Positions 44,715 to 50,221 of a stretch of 50,221 nt of DNA are shown piece by piece. Both the position numbers and the translations under genes were made by a program. Under the pieces are notes generated by a model. It saw only the letters and a program-made list of their open reading frames with translations, had not been told where the DNA came from and searched no databases. The DNA is from Bacteroidales bacterium (GTDB taxonomy: Bacteria > Bacteroidota > Bacteroidia > Bacteroidales > VadinHA17), in the NCBI GenBank assembly GCA_021163295.1, contig JAGGXD010000213.1, positions 1-50,221 on the forward strand, read 5' to 3'. The first letter of the stretch is position 1. Each line of letters starts with the position of its first letter.

Positions 44715-45605
44715 ATGGTACATTCACACGAACATACTACTCAGAAAAGTCATAGCAAGGCATTTGCTATCGGAATAGGATTAAACACCGCTTTTATCGG
44801 GATTGAAATTTTTTATGGTTTAATCGCCAACTCATCAGCATTATTAGCCGATGCGGGTCACAATGCCGGCGATGTTTTAAGTTTAATTTTTGCCTGGGCT
44901 GCAATTTGGCTTGCCTCAGTAAAACCAAAAGGGAAATACACTTATGGTTTGCGCAAAACAACAATTCTCGTATCTATCTTAAATGCACTATTATTATTTG
45001 GGGCAGTTATTGCTATTGCCTGGAATGCCATAGGGAAATTTAATAATCCCGAACCCGTAGCAGGCTCACAGGTAATGATTGTTGCAGGTATAGGCGTAGT
45101 TATTAATACCATTTCAGCCTTATTATTTATGAAAAGTCAAAAAGACGACCTGAATATCAAAGGCGCATTCCTTCACATGGCTGCTGATGCAGGGGTTTCA
45201 CTAGGCGTAGTCATAGCCGGGTTATTGATTAAGCTCACCGGAATTCAATGGATCGATCCCATTATGAGTTTTGTAATAATTCTAGTGATTATTTGGGGTA
45301 CATGGCGTTTGTTTACCGATTCCATTGATTTAGCATTGGATGCAGTACCCAAGCATATAAAACTGGAAGATGTGCGAAATTTTCTTTTATCTCAGGATGG
45401 TGTCAAAGATATTCATGATTTGCATATTTGGGCAATGAGCACCACACAGGTTGCATTAACGGCTCATCTGATAATGCCAAAAGGATTTAAAGATAAATTT
45501 ATTACCGTATTGCAACATCAACTTAAAAATGAATTTGACATAAAACACACAACTTTTCAAATTGAAAATGAACGAATTGAAAAAAAGTGTAAAACTGATT
45601 GTTAA
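44715..45605 (+). CDS. CDF-family zinc/cobalt/cadmium exporter (CzcD/ZitB-like)
   Basis: A 296-residue cation diffusion facilitator. The membrane zinc site appears as LLADAGHNAGDVLSL (HxxxD) and FLHMAADAGVSLG (HxxxD), and the C-terminal cytoplasmic domain has DIHDLHIWAMSTTQ. A short His-containing N terminus (MVHSHEHTTQKSHS) is typical of this family. It is a proton-coupled exporter of Zn2+ and related ions from the cytoplasm. It follows the HMA-CDF gene by 7 bp and so belongs to the operon. Confidence 0.95.
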   Translation: MVHSHEHTTQKSHSKAFAIGIGLNTAFIGIEIFYGLIANSSALLADAGHNAGDVLSLIFAWAAIWLASVKPKGKYTYGLRKTTILVSILNALLLFGAVIAIAWNAIGKFNNPEPVAGSQVMIVAGIGVVINTISALLFMKSQKDDLNIKGAFLHMAADAGVSLGVVIAGLLIKLTGIQWIDPIMSFVIILVIIWGTWRLFTDSIDLALDAVPKHIKLEDVRNFLLSQDGVKDIHDLHIWAMSTTQVALTAHLIMPKGFKDKFITVLQHQLKNEFDIKHTTFQIENERIEKKCKTDC

Positions 45606-45616
45606 AAACACAAAAT

Positions 45617-45823
45617 ATGAAAATAGAATTAAAATCTACGATAACTTGTCCAGAATGTGGATATAAAAAGGAGGAAGAAATGCCGACCGATGCTTGCCAG
45701 TTTTTTTATGAGTGTGATAGCTGCCATACAGTTTTAAAACCAAAACAGGGCGATTGCTGTGTGTATTGTTCGTATGGTTCTGAAAAATGTCCATCAATTC
45801 AAAAGAATGGAAGTTGCTGCTGA
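45617..45823 (+). CDS. GDCCVxC small cysteine-rich protein
   Basis: A 68-residue zinc-ribbon-like protein with CPECGY, CDSCH, the GDCCVYCSYG hallmark, and a terminal SCC. The GDCCVxC family is known in metal-rich contexts, but its role is not settled; it probably binds metal ions. The ATG at 45617 is chosen as the first in-frame ATG free of the previous gene. It is the last gene of the cassette before structured repeat B. Confidence 0.88.
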   Translation: MKIELKSTITCPECGYKKEEEMPTDACQFFYECDSCHTVLKPKQGDCCVYCSYGSEKCPSIQKNGSCC

Positions 45824-45893
45824 TTTTTTAAAAAAATTGTTGAGTTAGCGGAGTTCTACCCAAAAGTATTTTCGTTATATTTAACATTAAAAA

Positions 45894-46034
45894 GTGAGTG
45901 GAATTGCCCTCCCTATTTGCAAGCACATTGCCAAAGCCACACGAGCCATCGCCAAAACCAAAGCTTTGTCAAAGAGCTTGCAAAGCCAGCCCAATTAACC
46001 GCCTTGATGGGCGGTTTTAGAATTGCCCACTCAC
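45894..46034. repeat. Structured repeat, copy B (right of the metal cassette)
   Basis: The core (45916-45984) has outer arms TTTGCAAGC and GCTTGCAAA and inner arms CAAAGC (45932-45937) and GCTTTG (45963-45968), matching the layout of copy A at 35876. An outer 8-bp stem (GTGAGTGG at 45894-45901, CCACTCAC at 46027-46034) encloses it. A terminator-like hairpin AACCGCC/GGCGGTT lies at 45997-46016. The interval 45824-46171 has no gene. Confidence 0.65.
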
Positions 46035-46171
46035 AAAAAACAAAATAAATTTGTGCTCCGTTAAAAGGGTCGGACCATCTGAAAAGACTACAAATAGAGA
46101 CTTAAATAATTGACAGACAGAATGAATAATGAACGCCCAGTTGCTAAAGGCTCATACGTAATGCGGGGTTC

Positions 46172-46895
46172 ATGAAATTCATAAAAGGAGAAAACCGAAC
46201 ACAAATCAATCTTTTCCCGGTTTCCCTTGAACATGCTATTAATGAAGATAATGAAGTACGTATCATCGATCTGTTTGTTGATAGTGTGTCATTGGAAGAC
46301 TATGGGTATTTGAATAAGGTTCGATCATCGAGAGACCTGGAAAAAGAATGCAAGCGCAATATTGAAGTAATGTGGTTGCTTAAAAATCTAAAGCCAGATC
46401 ATAACACCATTTCAAACTTTCGCCAGGATAATCCAAAGGCCATTAATAAGGTTTTTAGGGCAACCGTTCAGATCGCAAAGAACTTCAATCTTATAGGAGG
46501 TAAACTCATTGCCGGCGACAGCACAAAATTCAGGACACATAACAGCAAGAACATACCGTTTTAAGCGATACACTACTAAGGCTTGTATGGAATGTCCGGT
46601 AAAAGAAGAGTGTTCAAAGGCCAAGAAAGGTAAACAACGGGCAAGCGCCGATGTTGGTTTTATGTTCATCGCTTACAATCTCAGACGGATTATAAACATT
46701 GTTGGAAAAAATGCTCTAAAGAAGTACCTGGAGGTGCTTGTTTTATTAGTTTCGGGGAAATATCGTTCGATAAGGCTTAAAATAAGCCTGTTAAAAGCAA
46801 TCAAATATTTACACAAAATCTTAACCTCTTATTTTGAAGGTTGCTTAAATAGGCTTAAATTTGATCAAAACTTACTTAGTACTGTAGGTTTTTAG
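46172..46895 (+). pseudogene. IS1182-family transposase remnant
   Basis: The start (MKFIKGENRTQINLFPVSLE) and the end (TSYFEGCLNRLKFDQN) are those of a full IS1182 transposase, but about half the gene is missing. Deletions fall near LEDYGY/LNKVRSS, at STKFRTHNSKN/TYRFKRY (a frame change around 46550), and at KKGKQ/RASADVG. Catalytic residues are lost. A second copy of the start, with one base difference in 37, lies at 50185. An 8-bp inverted pair, ATGAACGC at 46129 and GCGTTCAT at 46910, flanks the remnant. Confidence 0.85.
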
Positions 46896-46965
46896 ACGAA
46901 CTGCCGTTAGCGTTCATGCTTAAAAAAAGACTTGTTACAACCTGACAATAAAAATTTAATGATTC

Positions 46966-46997
46966 TTTGAACGATTAAAAAAAAAATATTATTTTTG
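46966..46997 (+). promoter_or_regulatory. Promoter of the ArsR/rhodanese/TauE operon
   Basis: TTTG (46966-46969), a 20-bp spacer, and TATTTTTG (46990-46997) fit the Bacteroidota consensus, giving a start near 47004. Confidence 0.75.
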
Positions 46998-47003
46998 TTG
47001 TCT

Positions 47004-47015
47004 ATTTGGCCAAAT
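47004..47015. promoter_or_regulatory. Palindromic candidate ArsR-family operator
   Basis: ATTTGGCCAAAT is a perfect 12-bp palindrome placed over the predicted transcription start, 11 bp before the regulator's ATG. Autorepression through it would be expected. Confidence 0.6.
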
Positions 47016-47026
47016 TGACAAACACT

Positions 47027-47341
47027 ATGAATCAAGAAATTATTCAGACCTATCAGATTGAATCTTCTATTTTCAAGTCTATGGCACATCCAATTCGGTT
47101 GTTCATCATACATCAACTTGAAAATAAGAAATATGGAGTCCAAGAACTTGCAGACATGGCTGAAATTGATATTTCAACTATGTCAAGACATCTTGACACC
47201 TTAAAAAGGCATAGAATAATTGCAGGTGAAAAAATAAAAAATAATGTGTTTTACACATTAAATATACCCTGCGTTCTTGAATTTATGACATGTGCCAATA
47301 AAGTTATAAACCAACAAAATAAATTAGGAGGAATAATATGA
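47027..47341 (+). CDS. ArsR-family repressor
   Basis: A 104-residue winged-helix repressor. The start at ATG 47027 (MNQEIIQTYQIES) is preferred to the TTG at 47006, which lies in the operator. The fold includes FKSMAHPIRLFIIHQLE and the recognition helix STMSRHLDTLKRHRIIAGEK. Cysteines in IPCVLEFMTCAN could sense sulfane sulfur or metal, as in BigR/SqrR-type members. It overlaps the rhodanese gene by 4 bp, so they are one operon. Confidence 0.9.
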   Translation: MNQEIIQTYQIESSIFKSMAHPIRLFIIHQLENKKYGVQELADMAEIDISTMSRHLDTLKRHRIIAGEKIKNNVFYTLNIPCVLEFMTCANKVINQQNKLGGII

Positions 47342-47727
47342 ACGAAGTAGAAAATGCAATCAGCAAAATGGATTTCCAATATTTTGGAACCGGACAACAC
47401 AAGATCGATGCAGAATCATTTCTTAAAAAAGAAGATTCAGTATTTTTAGATGTCCGTGCAAAAGAAGAAACAGAAACAATAAAAATTGTTTTGAAACATC
47501 ATCTTCCCGTGATTGAAATACCGCTTCATGAACTTCCATCAAGACTAAATGAGTTGCCAAAAGACAAACATATTGGAGTATTCTGTTCCAGTGGAGTAAG
47601 ATGCTCGATTGCTTTTGCTTACCTGAAACACAAAGGTTTTGAAAACGTAAGAATTGTTGAAGGCGGTTACGTACAGCTTCTAGATGCTTTAAACCCCGGT
47701 AAAGTATATAAACATTTAAATAAATAG
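47338..47727 (+). CDS. Rhodanese-domain sulfurtransferase
   Basis: A 129-residue rhodanese protein with the active cysteine loop CSSGVRCSIAFAY and the DVRAKEE motif. It probably transfers sulfane sulfur from persulfides in the cytoplasm. It overlaps the ArsR gene by 4 bp and precedes the TauE-type exporter by 12 bp, a classic sulfur-detoxification layout. Confidence 0.9.
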   Translation: MNEVENAISKMDFQYFGTGQHKIDAESFLKKEDSVFLDVRAKEETETIKIVLKHHLPVIEIPLHELPSRLNELPKDKHIGVFCSSGVRCSIAFAYLKHKGFENVRIVEGGYVQLLDALNPGKVYKHLNK

Positions 47728-47739
47728 GGAGCGAAAAAT

Positions 47740-48534
47740 ATGAATATCTGGTTATTATCGCTTATTATACTGGCAATCGCAGTATTTATGGTCATGACAG
47801 GGCATGGTGGAGGAAATTTCTTTATTATAGCATTGGTTTTAGCGGGAATTGAAATGCATGTTGCTGCTGCTTCCGTTCAGTTTATTCTGTTTACAGCAGC
47901 TTTTTTTGCCATGGTTGTTTTTGGAAGAAAGAAATTCGTGGAATGGAAATTAGCTGTTATTATGGGCGTCTTAATTGGAATATCAGCTCTTTTAGGAGGC
48001 TTTCTTTCCGATTATGTAGAAGGGAAATGGCTCAAACTTATTTTATCTGTTTTGCTATTCTTCCTTGCTATTTTAATGTTAAAACCCTTTATAGCAAACC
48101 CGGTTGAAACTATAAAAACAGGTTGGAAATATTTGGACATAAAATCGTTTGATAAAACACTTACGTATTCTGTTAATCTTTTAATTATTGTTCCAGTAGT
48201 TTTAGTTTTTGGATTTGTTGCGGGAATGGTAGGAATATCGGGTGGCTCCTTCATGGTTCCGTTACTTGTATTGGTATGCAAAGTGCCAATGAAAAATGCT
48301 GTTGCTACCGCAAGTACATTGGTTGCCGTTTCAGCATTATCCGGTTTTATCGGACATGCAGCTGCAGGACATTTTGACTATCGTATTGCTGTTCCTCTTG
48401 CTATTGGCGGAGCCATTGGAGGTCTTATCGGAGGTAGTATTGCCATTAAAACAAAACCAAAATTGCTGAAAATTCTCTTTGCTATTACAACTCTTGTTGC
48501 AGCTATTATTATGGCTTATAAAATTTTTTACTAA
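47740..48534 (+). CDS. TauE/SafE-family sulfite/sulfur exporter
   Basis: The 264-residue protein has seven to eight membrane helices and TauE/SafE features: GHGGGNFFIIALVLAGIEMH near the start and GFVAGMVGISGGSFMVPLLV in the middle. It likely exports sulfite or another sulfur compound made by the upstream rhodanese. It ends the sulfur operon, with a terminator following at 48557. Confidence 0.9.
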   Translation: MNIWLLSLIILAIAVFMVMTGHGGGNFFIIALVLAGIEMHVAAASVQFILFTAAFFAMVVFGRKKFVEWKLAVIMGVLIGISALLGGFLSDYVEGKWLKLILSVLLFFLAILMLKPFIANPVETIKTGWKYLDIKSFDKTLTYSVNLLIIVPVVLVFGFVAGMVGISGGSFMVPLLVLVCKVPMKNAVATASTLVAVSALSGFIGHAAAGHFDYRIAVPLAIGGAIGGLIGGSIAIKTKPKLLKILFAITTLVAAIIMAYKIFY

Positions 48535-48556
48535 TAAATACCTGTCAGCTTAACAG

Positions 48557-48586
48557 AGAGGGGAATAAGAAACCCCTCTTTGTTTT
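48557..48586 (+). terminator. Terminator after the sulfur operon
   Basis: AGAGGGG (48557-48563) pairs with CCCCTCT (48573-48579), followed by TTGTTTT. Confidence 0.8.
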
Positions 48587-48601
48587 AAAACAGAAAAACT
48601 T

Positions 48602-49945
48602 GTGTTTAAAAAGGAATTATTAATTATTTGTTTCCTGGCATTAATTGCCGATATAAAGTTGTTTGCACAAAAGGATTCTTCTAAAATAGAGTTTGATGCA
48701 AGTATCCGCGAACGCTTCGAACTATGGGATGGTATGAATAAAAAAAATTATGGAGATGATAATCCCGAAGCAATCGGTTCTCTTGATGATAAAACACTTT
48801 ATCAAAGAATTATTGCAGGTTTTGTTTTTCATCCAACAACATCCATCGATATTTCTGCCCATTTGCAGGACTCGCGCACTTTTGGCTGGTCATTACGAAA
48901 TGCTGAATATCCCGATTTGTTTAAGGTAAAAGCTAAAAATACCCAAGAGCCCTACTACATTATGAATCCAAATGAAGAGTTTTTTGAAATCCATGATTTA
49001 TACATGGAATATCGTAACTTAATCAAAAATTTAACTCTTACGATTGGAAGACAAAAAATATCTTATGGCGACCATCGCGTTTTTGGTCCCGGAAAATGGG
49101 GCAATACAGGACGCTGGACATGGGATGCGATAAAAATTTCCTATAAAAACGGTTCGAATTTTATTGACATTTTGGGTGGTGGAACTAAAATCCATGATCC
49201 GGAAAAAATTTCAATACCTTTTATCAAAACAGAATTCTGGGGAGGTGGTTTATATGCACATTATGAATGGGAAAAAGTTGTAGATATTGAACCTTTTTAT
49301 GCATTAAAGAATGAAGGATCGTCAGATTATGCCAGAACACTCAATTTTACAAGACATTGGGTAGGGATTCGTTTATTTAATAACAATTTTTATCATTTTG
49401 TTTATGATATTACCGTAAATAAAGAATTTGGGAATGAGAATAACAAAACAATAGATGCCTATGGTATACTTGCTAAATTTGGATATCAGTTTAATTTTCT
49501 ACCGGCTAAACCCATATTATCTATAAGGGAAAGTTACGCATCTGGTGGAACTGTGGGGAATAAGATAAAAACATTTGACCCGGCTTATGGTTCGCGTGAC
49601 AGTTACTATGGCAGAATGAACATCGTCAAATGGTCAAATATTGACGACTATGAAATTTTGTTAGATATGTTTCCTGTTAAAAATATGAAAATTGAAATGA
49701 ACTATCACTGGTTTTATGTTCCTGTGCCGGATGATGTTACATTGCTTGGAACCATGAAATTGCAAACAGGTAAACAACATTTAGGCAATGAGTTTGATAT
49801 CTTTGCCAGTTACCAGGTATTAAAACAATTGCAGATTGTAACTGTTTTTGGTTATTTCATGCCAGGAGATATTCAACCCATAAATAATCACGATGCGAAA
49901 AATGCTACTTGGTTTGCATTTCAATTACTTTACAAATTTAAATAA
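48602..49945 (+). CDS. Alginate-export-family outer-membrane porin
   Basis: A 447-residue beta-barrel with a signal peptide (CFLALIADIKLFAQ) and alginate-export-type motifs: SIRERFELWDGM, LTIGRQKISYGDHRVFGPGKWG and a C-terminal FQLLYKFK. The GTG at 48602 is taken as start because it begins the signal peptide. It lies 15 bp after a terminator and could have its own promoter, which I did not identify. The substrate, probably an anion or sugar acid, is unknown. Its place behind the sulfur genes suggests export of small sulfur anions, but that is a guess. Confidence 0.85.
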   Translation: MFKKELLIICFLALIADIKLFAQKDSSKIEFDASIRERFELWDGMNKKNYGDDNPEAIGSLDDKTLYQRIIAGFVFHPTTSIDISAHLQDSRTFGWSLRNAEYPDLFKVKAKNTQEPYYIMNPNEEFFEIHDLYMEYRNLIKNLTLTIGRQKISYGDHRVFGPGKWGNTGRWTWDAIKISYKNGSNFIDILGGGTKIHDPEKISIPFIKTEFWGGGLYAHYEWEKVVDIEPFYALKNEGSSDYARTLNFTRHWVGIRLFNNNFYHFVYDITVNKEFGNENNKTIDAYGILAKFGYQFNFLPAKPILSIRESYASGGTVGNKIKTFDPAYGSRDSYYGRMNIVKWSNIDDYEILLDMFPVKNMKIEMNYHWFYVPVPDDVTLLGTMKLQTGKQHLGNEFDIFASYQVLKQLQIVTVFGYFMPGDIQPINNHDAKNATWFAFQLLYKFK

Positions 49946-49977
49946 CTAAACTGGGGAAACTAAAAAGCACGAAACGC

Positions 49978-50099
49978 TAACAATATATAAAAATAATAGC
50001 CGGTTTAGTAGTGAACTCAAGGGTTGTAGCCCGCTTCAACTTCATCGTAAATTGAAAGTTTTGATTACCGCAATTGGCTACTATTCTTATATTCACCGT
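49978..50099. repeat. Imperfect palindrome, about 122 bp
   Basis: The arms (49978-50001, ending AATAATAGCC, and 50076-50099, starting GGCTACTATT) are inverted copies with about two mismatches in the inner 17 bp. The centre has smaller paired parts, such as AACTTCA and TGAAAGTT. No gene is supported in this 239-bp gap. It resembles recurring structured intergenic elements of Bacteroidota. Confidence 0.5.
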
Positions 50100-50184
50100 C
50101 AGACTGTCTAAAAACCTCTTGATCTTGTTCATAACTTTATGATAAAAATCCAGATTAAAAGACTGATTATTAGTATCTTTAAGT

Positions 50185-50221
50185 ATGAAATTCATAAAAG
50201 GAGACAACCGAACACAAATCA
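50185..50221 (+). CDS. IS1182-family transposase, start only (runs off window)
   Basis: The first 37 bases of the gene are identical to the start of the IS1182 remnant at 46172 except for one base (A to C at the 21st base), so a related transposase begins here. Only the first twelve codons are in the window, and its completeness cannot be judged. Confidence 0.75.
   Translation, partial: MKFIKGDNRTQI

Noticed and set aside
35876..45984. Calling the two hairpins true integron attC sites
   Set aside because: The standard RYYYAAC and GTTRRRY core sites are not clearly present and no integrase is in the window.

Overview
The window is from a member of the phylum Bacteroidota. Supporting signs are a type IX secretion C-terminal sorting domain on a C25 protease, several strong matches to the Bacteroidota promoter (TTTG, about 20 bp, TAnnTTTG), a CusA-TolC fused efflux pump, LytS/LytTR signalling, and many Tat-targeted Gfo/Idh/MocA oxidoreductases next to DUF1080 and ThuA proteins. 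No species can be named from the sequence.

Bases 1-33,000 look like ordinary chromosome. Positions 34-6409 and 16135-20878 hold two sets of exported sugar-oxidation genes: four Gfo/Idh/MocA oxidoreductases, a DUF1080 lipoprotein, a Tat-exported sugar-isomerase-like protein, a ThuA lipoprotein and a URO-D-family protein. Together they suggest periplasmic 3-keto-sugar chemistry. A tetraheme NapC/NirT cytochrome fused to an FGE-like domain sits beside the first set and may be an electron outlet. Between and after these sets lie rlmN, a metallophosphatase pseudogene with its middle deleted, an HD-domain protein, the C25 protease, a propeller-SpoIIE sensor phosphatase, a long KamA-type radical SAM protein, a LiaF-like/LytS/LytTR operon, a propeller-transglutaminase protein, a metallo-beta-lactamase-fold protein, a DUF6599-like protein and a three-part peptidase/TolB/beta-barrel protein.

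From about 33,000 the character changes to an accessory region. A tRNA-Asp gene is followed 95 bp later by a copy of its last bases, which looks like an attachment-site scar. Next come a solitary CRISPR-like repeat, an internally deleted IS630-family element with intact ends, and a 5'-truncated IS3 orfB. A heavy-metal resistance cluster (36013-45823) follows: a Fur-family regulator, two small membrane proteins, a CusA-TolC fusion, a CusB adaptor, a PII-like protein, a DUF302 protein, two CDF transporters and a GDCCVxC protein. It is bracketed by two diverged copies (35876-35942 and 45916-45984) of a nested hairpin whose paired arms change together. After it lie a degenerate IS1182-family transposase, an ArsR/rhodanese/TauE sulfur operon with a palindromic operator, an alginate-export-type porin, another imperfect palindrome, and the start of a second IS1182-family transposase at the window end.

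The parts most worth following are the covarying hairpins around the metal cassette, the tRNA-Asp 3'-end duplication, the lone CRISPR-like repeat interrupted by insertion sequences, and the cytochrome-FGE fusion.
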